Shown: positions 37,633 through 46,792, counted from the stretch's first letter. The stretch: 64,000 bases of DNA from a bacterium (GCA_027371775.1 DAHXLG010000001.1:52698-116697); one strand, 5' to 3'. The notes: generated by a model not told the origin, from the sequence alone. Numbers and translations: made by a program.

Positions 37633-37720
37633 CTCAGTTTGCAACATGAGTATTTGCAATTGTGCTTTTGTGCTCAGTTTGCAACATGAGTTTTAGTTTC
37701 TATTTGCAATTGTGCTTTTT
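37633..37720. repeat. Tandem direct repeat of about 37 bp upstream of tRNA-Leu
   Basis: CTCAGTTTGCAACATGAG and TATTTGCAATTGTGCTTTT occur together at 37633-37670 and again at 37673-37720, the second copy with about ten extra bases between the two blocks. The remaining spacer up to pheT (to 38046) shows no gene. Confidence 0.85.
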
Positions 37721-38046
37721 TGTTCAAGTAATTTGTGAACGCTTCGTTTCAAAAAGAAGGCAGTTCCGGCCATGAGGTGATTAGATTAACGATTCTTTAT
37801 ATTAATAAGCTGAAAAAATTTTTTGATTATGAATTTTTAAATGCATTTTTTAATCTTGTTTTGCTGTGTTTTGTGGTTTGAGTAATTTTTAAACTTCTGT
37901 ATAATCTGATACCCGTTGTACACGCTCTAGCTAAAAAATCGTTGTAAATTAGTTGATAAAAAGAATTTTGAAGATTAATGGCTTGAAAAATTTTTTATCA
38001 GTTGCTATGTTGACAAAATAAATTAGTTAAGAAAAATTTATTGAAT

Positions 38047-40302
38047 TCAGCTGCTTGATATATTTAGTTCTTTTAGTACTAATTCTTTAATTTTGTCTGT
38101 TTTTTCATTTAGCTCGCTTTTGCTTAAAGAGTTTTCTAGCATGAATTTAAACCTCAATCCAAAGTTGCGTGTTTTTGATAAATCGCTAGATGGGTATATA
38201 TCAAATATGCTAAAATCATATCCATTTTTATTTAAAAAGTCTATTAATATGTTTGTGTAAATATTTTCTTGAAGCGTGAATGAAATATCTTTGTATACAG
38301 GTGCTTGTGTTGATGGTTTTGCATAATGTTTTTTATCTAAGCTAGAAATTGTATTTGGATAAATTTCTAATGCATAAAATTCTGTTTTTGAATCAATTAG
38401 GTGTTTAGTTAGGCTTTGTTTTATACGTCCGCATATTGCAACTGTTTTATCGTTGTGAACGAATGTTGCTCCGCTATCTTGCCATTTGGCTGATATTGTG
38501 TTTTTTCCATATGGTATTGTCTTGTTTGGTACTTCTAGATTATTGCTTTCAAGTGCATGATAGAAAATGCGCAATAATTCATCTGGATTTTTGCTTATGG
38601 CTGTTAGTATTGTGTGTTGTCCAGCATCGTCATAAATTAGACCAATTTCGAAAAATGATGTGTATTGGTGTGCGTTATTGATATGCCAGTTTGCTATTTT
38701 CAATAGCTGTGGAATCATTGATGCGCGTAATACAGAGTAATTCAAATTGCTACTGTTTGTTACCTTTGTTTTTGATGGTTTGTTGATTACAAATTCTAGA
38801 TTTTCTTCATTTGTGAGAGTGAAATTATATGTTTGCATAAATCCGTTTTCAATTGCGCTGTTGGTTAAAGAATTGATTATGCTATCCGTTTTATTCGTAT
38901 TTGGTATTATTGCTGGCAGATTTATTGAGTCTATATCTTCGTAATCTCCAATTGCGTATTCTTCTACTATGCAATTTGGTGAGTGTATATCAAAAAACTT
39001 GTACGATGGCACGGTTATTTCTAAGCTTTCTGAGATTTTGAATCCTCGAGGCTCTAGTTTTGCCTTTAGCTGTTCAAGTGTTATTTCTTTTCCAAGAATT
39101 TTTTTGATGAATGATAAATCGAATTGTATTTTGTTTATTTTGTCAAAGGCATGACTTTCTGCTTTTTGTGCCCAAGTTCCTAATAGATAGCAATATCTAT
39201 TTATTGTTGCTTCTAGGTTTTCTGGGTCAATTCCGTATTCAAACTTTTTTGCTGCGGATGTTGTGATTTTGTTTTTTCTTCTTTGCATTGAATCGATTTT
39301 GAATACTCCTGTTTCGAGTAAAATTTTTGATGTCGTTGGTTCTGTTTTGGAATTCATTCCTCCAACAACTCCTGGCCATGAAACTATTTTACAATTATCT
39401 TCGATTACTAGTGTACCTTTTTCTAATGTGATTTTTTCACCAGTAAGCGCTTCGTACTCTGATGCGTTTTTTGTGTTGGTTATTTTGATCGGTCCATCAA
39501 GTTTTGTTGCATCAAAAGCATGCATTGGGTTGCCAAGTTCATGTGCTACATAGTTTGTAAGATCAACGATATCAATTCCAGTTGGTTTGTGTCCAGTTAG
39601 TATAAGACGATTTGCTATTAATGCAGTGGTTGGTTTTGCGCTATATTCAACTAATGCTACTGTAAGTGCTGTGCAATCTTTGCTTTCGATTGAAGCAAGT
39701 TCGCTTGTCTTAGAATATGTTTGCTCTTCTAATTTAAGAGGCTTTAATTTTCCAATCCCATGATGCGAAAGTGCTCGTGCTATTCCACGAATTGAAAGTA
39801 CATCACCTCTGTTTGGAGTAACTTCAATTTCAATGATTGCACTTGATTCAAATACTTGCGCGATTGTTTTTCCAAAGTCTTGAGAGTGGCATTTGATAAC
39901 GCCAGAGCCATCAAGTGGTAAGCACAAATCATTTGCTGAGCAAAGCATGCCAGGGCTTTCGATTCCTCGTATTTTTGCTACTTTTAGTTTGATTCCAAGA
40001 CCAGGTGCTATAACTCCATAGCTTGCGTACGGTACGTGCATACCAACTTCGAGAGTTCCATCTGCGCAGACTAATTTGCGTGTTTTCCCATTAGCTAATT
40101 CAATATCATATAGATTTAATTTATCAGCATTTGGGTGCTTTTCTTTTGATGTGATGCGTACGATTGTAACTTCGCTCCAGGCTGGAAATGCTTTGTATAC
40201 ATTTTCGCATGGTAGTCCCATGCGTTCGAGCGTGTTAATTATCTCGTCAACGCTTGCGTTTGTTTCAATGTGTTCTTTTAGCCAATCAATCGTAAGTTTC
40301 AT
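38047..40302 (-). CDS. pheT: Phenylalanyl-tRNA synthetase beta subunit
   Basis: Together with PheS charges tRNA-Phe. The 751-residue product (usual 790-800) has the N-terminal helix, the EMAP-type tRNA-binding domain (VTIVRITSKEKHPNADKLNL, GIKLKVAKIRGIESPGML), domain B3/B4 (NRGDVLSIRGIARAL), B5 (LEKGTLVIEDNCKIVSWPGV), the catalytic-like core, and the C-terminal FDX-ACB domain (PVYKDISFTLQENIY to end). pheS, its normal upstream partner, is not adjacent: the neighbouring gene upstream is a lipoprotein on the opposite strand. Confidence 0.96.
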   Translation of the reverse strand: MKLTIDWLKEHIETNASVDEIINTLERMGLPCENVYKAFPAWSEVTIVRITSKEKHPNADKLNLYDIELANGKTRKLVCADGTLEVGMHVPYASYGVIAPGLGIKLKVAKIRGIESPGMLCSANDLCLPLDGSGVIKCHSQDFGKTIAQVFESSAIIEIEVTPNRGDVLSIRGIARALSHHGIGKLKPLKLEEQTYSKTSELASIESKDCTALTVALVEYSAKPTTALIANRLILTGHKPTGIDIVDLTNYVAHELGNPMHAFDATKLDGPIKITNTKNASEYEALTGEKITLEKGTLVIEDNCKIVSWPGVVGGMNSKTEPTTSKILLETGVFKIDSMQRRKNKITTSAAKKFEYGIDPENLEATINRYCYLLGTWAQKAESHAFDKINKIQFDLSFIKKILGKEITLEQLKAKLEPRGFKISESLEITVPSYKFFDIHSPNCIVEEYAIGDYEDIDSINLPAIIPNTNKTDSIINSLTNSAIENGFMQTYNFTLTNEENLEFVINKPSKTKVTNSSNLNYSVLRASMIPQLLKIANWHINNAHQYTSFFEIGLIYDDAGQHTILTAISKNPDELLRIFYHALESNNLEVPNKTIPYGKNTISAKWQDSGATFVHNDKTVAICGRIKQSLTKHLIDSKTEFYALEIYPNTISSLDKKHYAKPSTQAPVYKDISFTLQENIYTNILIDFLNKNGYDFSIFDIYPSSDLSKTRNFGLRFKFMLENSLSKSELNEKTDKIKELVLKELNISSS

Positions 40303-40449
40303 GTATCGATTTTATTGGAAAATTGCATATCGAGCAACGTAATGTGTTTAAGTTTAGTTTTCATGTTTGTGTGATCTTGTTGATTATAAATGATGTTTTG
40401 TTTGCTTGTACGAGTGTAAATGGTGTACGATTGGAAAATGGAGGAATTA

Positions 40450-40944
40450 ATGTGTTATGTTTTATTAGTTCTTGTTTTGTTTGTGTTGGCAGGATGTCAG
40501 CCTGAGTCAGTTGAGCATGAAACGCATCCTGCTGGTTTGAAATTAGGTCTCAGGCAGTTGAGTAAAAATCCAGAGCATGTTGAGAGCAATCATTCGTTGC
40601 ATCGTCATTTTATGTCTGCTGGTGTTGGTTCGGTTTATGGATTGTTTTTTCTAAAAGATATTAGTTCTGAAGATAAGATTATTCTAGAAGATAATGTTCA
40701 AGCTGCATTGGATAGAGGGGAAAACATTCAATGGCAGGGAGTAACTGTAGCCGGGTCTATTGAAATTGGCAAAAAGTATTTGATGAACGGATTTATGTGT
40801 CGTGAGTTTTCGCAGACATTTACATTTGCAGACAAAGTGTATGTGGTTACGAACAAAGCATGTAAAATTTATTTGAACAAAGATGGATCTGGTTTTTGGG
40901 TGCTTGAGGATACGGTTGAAAACTACATGAACGCTCAGTTGTAG
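40450..40944 (+). CDS. Surface lipoprotein of the RT0821/Lpp0805 (17-kDa antigen-like) type
   Basis: Product of 164 residues. The start ATG at 40450 is fixed by GGAGGA five bases upstream; the signal sequence MCYVLLVLVLFVLAGC ends in a lipobox, so Cys16 should be lipidated. The C-terminal half has the family pattern: MCREFSQTF, then VTNKACKIYLNKDGSGFWVL, corresponding to C-R-E-F-x-Q-T and G-x-A-C-x-x-x-D-G-x-W in rickettsial surface proteins. The Gly-rich glycine-zipper middle of the 17-kDa antigen is not obvious. Role unknown, outer membrane likely. Confidence 0.75.
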   Translation: MCYVLLVLVLFVLAGCQPESVEHETHPAGLKLGLRQLSKNPEHVESNHSLHRHFMSAGVGSVYGLFFLKDISSEDKIILEDNVQAALDRGENIQWQGVTVAGSIEIGKKYLMNGFMCREFSQTFTFADKVYVVTNKACKIYLNKDGSGFWVLEDTVENYMNAQL

Positions 40945-41003
40945 AGCGAAGTTGGTTTAAGGCAGTAGATTTTTTTAGTGATATCATGTAATAATGAGCA
41001 TAA

Positions 41004-41088
41004 GGAAAGATGGCCGAGTGGCTTAAGGCGCACGCCTGGAAAGCGTGTATACGGCAACGTATCGTGGGTTCGAATCCCTCTCTTTCCG
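41004..41088 (+). tRNA. tRNA-Ser (anticodon GGA)
   Basis: Class II tRNA: acceptor GGAAAGA/TCTTTCC, D arm GCCGAGTGGCTTAAGGC, anticodon loop CTGGAAA giving GGA, long variable arm, T arm with TTCGAAT, discriminator G. CCA is not encoded. Confidence 0.96.
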
Positions 41089-41276
41089 CGTCAGTAATTT
41101 TTTCAAGCACAGTTATTGCAGCCAGTAAGCGGAAAGAGAGGGCTATCGTAGAGCACGCGTTGACGAAGTCATGGATTTTTTAGAGTTGATGAAGTCATGG
41201 ATTTTTTAGAAATGAATAAAAAATACAAGCGGCGCAGACGATAATCCCAAAGCTTCAGTAATTTTTTTCAAGCACA
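41076..41276. repeat. Inverted and direct repeats derived from the tRNA-Ser 3' region
   Basis: The tRNA 3' end CCCTCTCTTTCCGC (41076-41089) has a perfect 14-bp inverted copy at 41129-41142, separated by 39 bases. In the same spacer CAGTAATTTTTTCAAGCACA (41092-41111) recurs with one extra T at 41256-41276, and a 26-bp unit with GAAGTCATGGATTTTTTAGA is tandem at 41160-41211. The whole spacer 41089-41700 holds no gene I recognise before the promoter at 41651. Confidence 0.85.
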
Positions 41277-41650
41277 ATTGTTGTAAATAGGAAAAAAGTA
41301 GCGTTAGCGATTGATCAAGAGAGGTGCTTTGTGATAAATAAAAGTTCGTATCGTATGATAAGGCAGGCCAGACCAAGGTGGCAAGTGCTGGCTTTTTGCC
41401 CAGTTGAAATATACTAGTATTCATTTTGCCTAATGTTAATAAATAGGGCTTTACGTATTTGCTATTTAACATATATGCCTATAAGTAATAATCGAGAAGT
41501 TCTTGATGCGTTTTAACCATGTTCTTTATTGAGGTTGCAACAATATTATTTTTTCTTGATTCAATGTTTTTTTAAAGCAAATTGCATCTTCATTTAATCA
41601 TGTTGTTCTTTTTGATTAAGTTCCTTTTCATATTAATAGAAAATAAGTAA

Positions 41651-41678
41651 TTGTTTGCTAAATTTTAACCAATAGAAT
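41651..41678 (+). promoter_or_regulatory. Possible promoter of the Hcp-like gene
   Basis: TTGTTT (41651-41656) and TAGAAT (41673-41678) are spaced by 16 bases. The transcript would start about 15-17 bases before the ATG at 41701, leaving just enough room for the strong GAGGGG ribosome binding site. Weak prediction in AT-rich sequence. Confidence 0.35.
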
Positions 41679-41700
41679 TAAGTGAAAATTAAGAGGGGTT

Positions 41701-42225
41701 ATGAGCTTAGGGAAAAAAGATATTTCATATTTGCTAAATTATGATTCTACATATTGCTCTAGACGCGTTGATAAAATGTATGAGCCTACTTGGTTAATTT
41801 ATGCTGAGACTAGTGTTGGCAGCCCTTTTACTTCTGGTAGTGTTGTAGGCAAAGAGACGTATGGTCTTCTAAATTTTTATCGCGAAGATTTGAAAATTGT
41901 TAATAAGCAAATTAGCGGTGAGAAAGGTATTTATGCTGCTAACTTGATTGTGAATATTCCAAGAAACGGAATTAGTGTACAATTTTTCACTCATTTTTGT
42001 GCAAAGGATGTTCTTAACAAGGTTGAGCTGCTGGAAGTGATGGATGCAACTACTAATCCAGTTGAAAGACAGAAAATGACTTATAGTACTTGTAAAATTG
42101 AGCAGTATACAAACTTGATGGATAGCGTCGAGCTATCGATTAACTACTTAGCTAGAGCAGATAAATATATTGCTTATAAAGATGGTTCTAAAACAGGTAA
42201 TGTTGTAAGCAGCTTTTCTGGTTGA
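41701..42225 (+). CDS. Candidate Hcp-like (T6SS tube) protein, orphan
   Basis: Product of 174 residues with no signal peptide or membrane segment, preceded by the strong ribosome binding site GAGGGG, suggesting high expression. Size and the alternating beta pattern fit Hcp (160-175 residues): a strand-rich N-terminal half (WLIYAETSVGSPFTSGSVVG), GISVQFFTHFCAKDVLNKVE, and in the second half RQKMTYSTCKIEQYTNLMD, comparable to the Hcp stretch E-x-V-x-F-x-Y-x-K-I-x-x-x-Y. This is a weak resemblance, supported by tssK and tssJ in the same window. It may equally be an unrelated cytosolic or secreted protein. It is a single-gene unit between tRNA-Ser and a permease. Confidence 0.4.
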   Translation: MSLGKKDISYLLNYDSTYCSRRVDKMYEPTWLIYAETSVGSPFTSGSVVGKETYGLLNFYREDLKIVNKQISGEKGIYAANLIVNIPRNGISVQFFTHFCAKDVLNKVELLEVMDATTNPVERQKMTYSTCKIEQYTNLMDSVELSINYLARADKYIAYKDGSKTGNVVSSFSG

Positions 42226-42311
42226 ATTATTTTGTATTTTTTTTAAATCTCTCATAGATCCTTGTGTATATTGCATTTTGCATGTATAATATTCACAGCG
42301 AAAGGTGTATT

Positions 42312-43514
42312 ATGTTAGGTTTATGGGGCGCTACGGCGTTGGTGACTGGTGGCATGGTTGGTGCCGGAATTCTTGTTCTTCCTTCCATTATGAGTGTTTT
42401 TGGTGCTTGGAGTATTGCAGGTTGGGTTTTGGCCTCTCTTATTGCTTATTCTATTGCTACTATTTTTGGTCGTTTGAGCAAGGAATTTAAAGGTGGAGCT
42501 GGTCCAGTTCACTATATTGCAGATACTTTCGGTCCAAATTATGGCTATTTTGTTGCTTTCGGATATTTTCTAGCAATGTGTTTTTCAGGGTCTGCAATTG
42601 CCATGACTTTGGGTGATTATGCTCTGCCTTTGATTGGATGCACTGATTGTATTCCATCATGGGTTATCGGATATGCTGTAGCTATTGTTTTGTTCTTGTT
42701 GAATATGGCAAGTTCTGGTTCTGCAAATGCATTGTTGGTTATATTTACTGCTTTTAAAATATTGTTTTTTATAGGTATTGCAGCAGTTGGTTTTGGAAAT
42801 ATTTCTTCATATCATCCAAATTTTGGCCCTGTGACTGATATTCTAAAATCAGGCTCTATGGCCATGTTTGCTTTCTTGGGTGTTGAATTTGCTGCTGCCG
42901 CTAGCTCTTCAATTAAGGATCCGGAAAAGAATGTGATGAAGGCTACTAAGCTTGGTCTTTTGTTTGCTACTATTGCATTCATTGGTGTGCATTGTGCTGT
43001 AATGTTTACATTGCCAGATTCTGTAGCAAGCAGTACTCCTGTTTATGATACAGCTGTGATTTTGTTTGGCAATTATGTTTGGTTGGCTATGGTTTTTGGA
43101 TTGGTTGCTGTAATTAGCTGTTTGAGTACTCTTAATGGTATTATAGTAGTTCAAGGAAGCAACTTGAAAAATGTAGCTGATAGATCATGGTTAAGCAAAT
43201 CTTTGGGTGTGAAAACAGTTCAAGGTTTTCCATGGAAAGGTGGTTTAGTTTTTTGTGCGTTGAGCTTGGTTGTTTTGAATGTGTTTGATAAGCCTACTAT
43301 GCTTACAATGGCTAATTCGCTTGTTGCTATTATGTATATTGCAAGTTGTCTTGTTGATATCAAGAAAAAAGGTTTGGATATTTATAATGTTCTAGCATTT
43401 ATAAGCGGGTTATTGATTTTATATAATGTTAATTTGTATATCTTCACTTTGATGATTGCAATTTATGCATTAGGTTTTGTAGTTAAATTTATTAATGGAA
43501 AGGTGATAAAATGA
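42312..43514 (+). CDS. Amino-acid permease of the APC superfamily
   Basis: Inner-membrane uptake of amino acids or polyamines, important for a cell with few biosynthetic genes. The start at 42312 follows AAAGGTG; it gives 400 residues. Eleven to twelve hydrophobic segments are visible. Segment 1 has the broken-helix motif GGMVGAGILVLPSIM typical of APC transporters (G-x-G-I), and segment 6 region FAFLGVEFAAAASSSIKDPEKN corresponds to the family stretch F-x-G-x-E followed by D-P-x-K-N. The substrate cannot be read from sequence. It overlaps rpmB by 4 bases. Confidence 0.88.
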   Translation: MLGLWGATALVTGGMVGAGILVLPSIMSVFGAWSIAGWVLASLIAYSIATIFGRLSKEFKGGAGPVHYIADTFGPNYGYFVAFGYFLAMCFSGSAIAMTLGDYALPLIGCTDCIPSWVIGYAVAIVLFLLNMASSGSANALLVIFTAFKILFFIGIAAVGFGNISSYHPNFGPVTDILKSGSMAMFAFLGVEFAAAASSSIKDPEKNVMKATKLGLLFATIAFIGVHCAVMFTLPDSVASSTPVYDTAVILFGNYVWLAMVFGLVAVISCLSTLNGIIVVQGSNLKNVADRSWLSKSLGVKTVQGFPWKGGLVFCALSLVVLNVFDKPTMLTMANSLVAIMYIASCLVDIKKKGLDIYNVLAFISGLLILYNVNLYIFTLMIAIYALGFVVKFINGKVIK

Positions 43515-43810
43515 AAATTTGTGCAGTTTCTGGTAAGACATTTTTGTCTGGAAATAATGTGAGCCATGCGGAGAATAAAACTCGCAGAAGGTTCGAAGCG
43601 AACTTGCAAAAGAAGCGTCTGTTCAGCAGCGTTTTGGGTTTTTGTACTTTGGATATTACTCCAAAAGGTTTGAAAATAATTGAGTCTAAAGGTGGGTTGG
43701 ATGCATTTTTGTCAAGCTGTGGTCCTTTATATGGTGATGGAGAAGTTCTAAGAAAGCGTTTCTTGAAAGCGCAGCAAAAAAGAAGTGCCTCTATTTCTTC
43801 TGTTGCATAA
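43511..43810 (+). CDS. rpmB: 50S ribosomal protein L28
   Basis: Large-subunit protein. The 99-residue product has CAVSGKTFLSGNNVSHAENK and TRRRFEANLQKKRL, then ITPKGLKIIESKGGLDAFL, all typical of alphaproteobacterial L28. The ATG overlaps the last codon of the permease (ATGA), so it depends on coupled translation. An overlap of a ribosomal protein gene with an amino-acid transporter gene is unusual. Confidence 0.96.
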   Translation: MKICAVSGKTFLSGNNVSHAENKTRRRFEANLQKKRLFSSVLGFCTLDITPKGLKIIESKGGLDAFLSSCGPLYGDGEVLRKRFLKAQQKRSASISSVA

Positions 43811-43828
43811 TTTTGGATATTAATTTAA

Positions 43829-44392
43829 GTGCTCAATTTTATTCAAAAATGGGGTTATGTTGGGTTGTTTATTGGTTCTCTTATTGAAGGGGAATCAGTT
43901 GTTCTAGCAATTAGTTCCATGGCATATTTTGGTAAGTTTTATTTGCCAAAGGTGATGTTGATTGCTTTTGTTGGAACTGTTTTAGCTGATCAGATTTCGT
44001 TTTATATTGGTAAGCTTTTTGGAAAAGGTGTTTTAGAAAAATCACCTAGATTGTCTAAGCATTCCAAAAAAGTTTTTATGCTTTTAGAAAAATATGATGT
44101 GCCTTTTATTTTGGGTTTTAGATTCATTTATGGTATTAGGATTGTGAGTCCTTTTTTGATTGGTCTTTCACAGATTTCAATTTTGAAATTTACTTTGTTG
44201 AATATTTTGTCTGGAATTATTTGGAGTGTTTTAAGTTGTATTTTAGGCTATTATATCGGTGCGTTCAGTAATGTGATTGGCAAAGATTATGGATCTATTG
44301 CGTTGTTGTTTAATTTGATAATTACTGTGATTATTATTATTGCATTTCATTATATATCAAAATATTTATCTTGCAACAACGAAAAAGAATAG
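43829..44392 (+). CDS. DedA-family membrane protein
   Basis: DedA/VTT-domain proteins recycle undecaprenyl-phosphate or other lipids across the inner membrane. The 187-residue protein starts at a GTG 18 bases after rpmB. The family signature is clear: YVGLFIGSLIEGESVVLAIS, FVGTVLADQISFYIGKLFGK, and LGFRFIYGIRIVSPFLIGLS with the re-entrant F-x-R-F-x-x-x-x-R motif. It completes a permease-rpmB-dedA transcription unit. Confidence 0.9.
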   Translation: MLNFIQKWGYVGLFIGSLIEGESVVLAISSMAYFGKFYLPKVMLIAFVGTVLADQISFYIGKLFGKGVLEKSPRLSKHSKKVFMLLEKYDVPFILGFRFIYGIRIVSPFLIGLSQISILKFTLLNILSGIIWSVLSCILGYYIGAFSNVIGKDYGSIALLFNLIITVIIIIAFHYISKYLSCNNEKE

Positions 44393-45083
44393 TTTTTTTC
44401 CGTTGGGTGCATTGTAATTACCTGCCTTAAATACAAAAATAAGGGTATAACTTAAGTATCAAATGAGATTGCAATTTGTTTAAGTTAACGAGTGCTGATT
44501 AGGAAATATACTTTGTTTATTTTATCTTGGTTTAGCAAATAGATCAGATTCCTGCTTTTGGTAAAAATGAATAATTTCTTGTACAAATATTTTAATGATT
44601 GGTTTGGCAGAGTTTTGACAAAGCTTTAAACAATCCAAAGTAAATTTTTATTATTTTTTGTGAAAATTGAAAAATATCCAGAGTAACTATATTTTGCCAG
44701 TAATGTTTTGATGCAATTTCGATAGATTAAATATGCAATAGTTGTGTGAAGTTTTAAAATATTCAAAATTAGGCTTATTCAAAAGATTCTAAAAAAAAAT
44801 TCTATTTATTAATCAAAGAAATCATTATATTTTCACTTACCAAGCTCAAAATGTTTCCTAATAATTAGTTAAGTATGTTCATACTCTTGTTTTACGTGTG
44901 TTTTTTAAAAGTATAATAGTTGATTTTATTTACTAAGCAAAATAGTATTTGCCTAAGTTGTTTTTGTAAGTTTTTAAGTATTTATATATCCAATTTTGTA
45001 GTTAATTAGGTGCCTTTTCTTCATAAAACTTAACTCGATTTTGCAAAAATGCTGTGTTATTATCCAATTAGGAATATAATTGT
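44393..45083. other. AT-rich spacer downstream of dedA and dnaA
   Basis: About 690 bases between convergent dedA and dnaA. No gene, tRNA or clear terminator hairpin is visible. No cluster of DnaA boxes (TTATNCACA) was found, so nothing supports an origin here. Confidence 0.6.
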
Positions 45084-45190
45084 TTTTATTCGCCAAGTTT
45101 AAGCTGCTTTTTGATAGTTGCTATGTCACTTTTCAAATTCAACTATCTTCTTTTAGCGGTTTTTTTGCGTAAATGATTATGATCTTTGTA
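45084..45190 (-). pseudogene. Broken copy of the dnaA 3' end
   Basis: This segment repeats the last 120 bases of the intact dnaA (45203-45322) in the same orientation: CCAAGTTTAAGCTGCTTTT, GATAGTTGCTATGTCACTTT, CTTCTTTTAGC and GCGTAAATGAT match, with deletions of about 12 and 6 bases and a few substitutions. It would encode the C-terminal 30-40 residues only. The separation from the intact stop codon is about 10 bases. Confidence 0.88.
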
Positions 45191-45199
45191 GTCTGTTTT

Positions 45200-46519
45200 T
45201 TATTGACCAAGTTTAAGCTGCTTTTCGATAGTTGCTATGTCACTTTCAAATTCAGATTCTTCTTTTAGCAGTTTTTTTGCTTGGTTTTCTGCGTAAATGA
45301 TGCTGCTATGATCTTTGTTCCCAAGTAGTTTGGCAATTTGTATGTATGAAATTCCTGTGTGCTTTCTAATTAGAAATACTGCTTTCTGGCGCGCTCTTGC
45401 TATTTTGCTTGTACGTGTTGCGCTTTGGATTTCTTCCAATGTGATTTCTGAATATTTGCATACGTAGTTGAGAATATTGCTAGGACTCTTTGGTTTGTTA
45501 CTATCAGAAATGTTTTGTAACATCTTTTCAGTAAGTTCGATTGTGATTGGAGTGTTTGTCCATTCTGCATATTTTGTAACTCGCATAAATGCTCCTTCTA
45601 ATTCGCGTATGCTTGTGTTTACTTTTTCTGCTATGTACGATAATACGTGCTCATCAACTTCAATTTTCATCAATTGTGCTTTCGTTTTTAAGATGCCAAG
45701 TTTGAGCTCATACGTTGCTGGATGAATATCCACAACTAAACCCCATCCAAGACGAGATTTTAATCTAGCCTCAACACCAGGTAAAGATGCAGGTGCTTTG
45801 TCTGCAGAAATCACAAGTTGTTTCTTGTTTTCTAACAATGTGTTGAACGTGTGAAAGAATTCTTCTTGAGTTGCTTCTTTACTACCAAGAAATTGAAAAT
45901 CATCAATTAATAGCAAATCGACTGAGCGGAATTGGTCTTTAAAATCAAGTACAGTTTTTTGCTGAATTGCTTTTATAAATGTATTCATGAATTGTTCGGC
46001 AGATAGATAAATGATTTTTTGTTTTGGAAAATGCTTCTCTCGGTGGTTTGCGATTGCGTGCATTAGGTGTGTTTTGCCAAGTCCAACATCTGCATATAAA
46101 AACAATGGATTGAATGCGATTTCTTTGCTTTTGGCTATGCGCAGTGCTGCTTCATATGCCATTTCATTTGATTTCCCTACTACGAAATTATCAAATGTGA
46201 AATTTTCGTTGAACTTGCTTGTTTTTGTAATAACTGGAGTTGTACTTGCTGTTTCTTTGCTTGTATAAGTTAGTCCATCATCTTTAGCAATTTCAATTTT
46301 TAATGTGATGCCTATTTTGCTAGCTGCTGTGCTGATGTTTTTTGCGTACTTATTTTTTACCCATTCGCAAATGAATTGGTTTGGAAATGCTAGAATATAA
46401 CCATCATTGTATGCAATGCTTGCGCCTGAAAACCAATCTCTTAATGTTTCTTCTCCAATTTCATTTTTTAGCTCATCAATTAGGCTTTTTAATATTTCTT
46501 GGTGCCCAACTGGATTCAT
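45200..46519 (-). CDS. dnaA: Chromosomal replication initiator DnaA
   Basis: AAA+ protein that opens oriC. The 439-residue product has domain I (IGEETLRDWFSGASI), a short linker, AAA+ domain with Walker A LGKTHLMHAIA and Walker B LLLIDDFQFL, sensor region EARLKSRLGWGLVVDI and the DNA-binding domain IV with the signature ARQKAVFLIRKHTGISYIQI and GNKDHSSIIYA. It follows rpsT by 12 bases on the same strand, an order known from alphaproteobacteria. A broken duplicate of its 3' end lies just downstream. Confidence 0.97.
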   Translation of the reverse strand: MNPVGHQEILKSLIDELKNEIGEETLRDWFSGASIAYNDGYILAFPNQFICEWVKNKYAKNISTAASKIGITLKIEIAKDDGLTYTSKETASTTPVITKTSKFNENFTFDNFVVGKSNEMAYEAALRIAKSKEIAFNPLFLYADVGLGKTHLMHAIANHREKHFPKQKIIYLSAEQFMNTFIKAIQQKTVLDFKDQFRSVDLLLIDDFQFLGSKEATQEEFFHTFNTLLENKKQLVISADKAPASLPGVEARLKSRLGWGLVVDIHPATYELKLGILKTKAQLMKIEVDEHVLSYIAEKVNTSIRELEGAFMRVTKYAEWTNTPITIELTEKMLQNISDSNKPKSPSNILNYVCKYSEITLEEIQSATRTSKIARARQKAVFLIRKHTGISYIQIAKLLGNKDHSSIIYAENQAKKLLKEESEFESDIATIEKQLKLGQ

Positions 46520-46531
46520 TTGTTATAACCC

Positions 46532-46792
46532 TTACTTGGATTTTGCAATTTTGCTAGCCATTCTAGAGACTAATCTTGCAGCTTTCTTCCAATGAATTAC
46601 TCCTTTTTTTGCAGCTTTTGCAAGTAGTGATTGGCACGTGCTTAGCGCTTTAAATGAGTCTTCGGACTTTGCGATTGAAGCTTTTTCGAATTTCTTGCGC
46701 TCTGTTTTGATTCGACTAATTTGCGCTTTATTCTTCGCTTTTCTAACTTCATTCTGTCTGTTAGCTTTTTTTGCAGCTTTGGTGTTAGCCAT
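46532..46792 (-). CDS. rpsT: 30S ribosomal protein S20
   Basis: Helical 16S-binding protein. The 86-residue product begins MANTKAAKKANRQNEVRKAK and is Lys/Ala-rich with VIHWKKAARLVSRMASKIAK at the end, as expected. AGGAAAGGA precedes the ATG. Co-transcribed with dnaA, which links initiation of replication with ribosome synthesis. Confidence 0.96.
   Translation of the reverse strand: MANTKAAKKANRQNEVRKAKNKAQISRIKTERKKFEKASIAKSEDSFKALSTCQSLLAKAAKKGVIHWKKAARLVSRMASKIAKSK

Noticed and set aside
44393..45199. oriC next to dnaA
   Set aside because: No cluster of DnaA boxes was found here or in the 46793-46920 interval; in alphaproteobacteria oriC is often away from dnaA.
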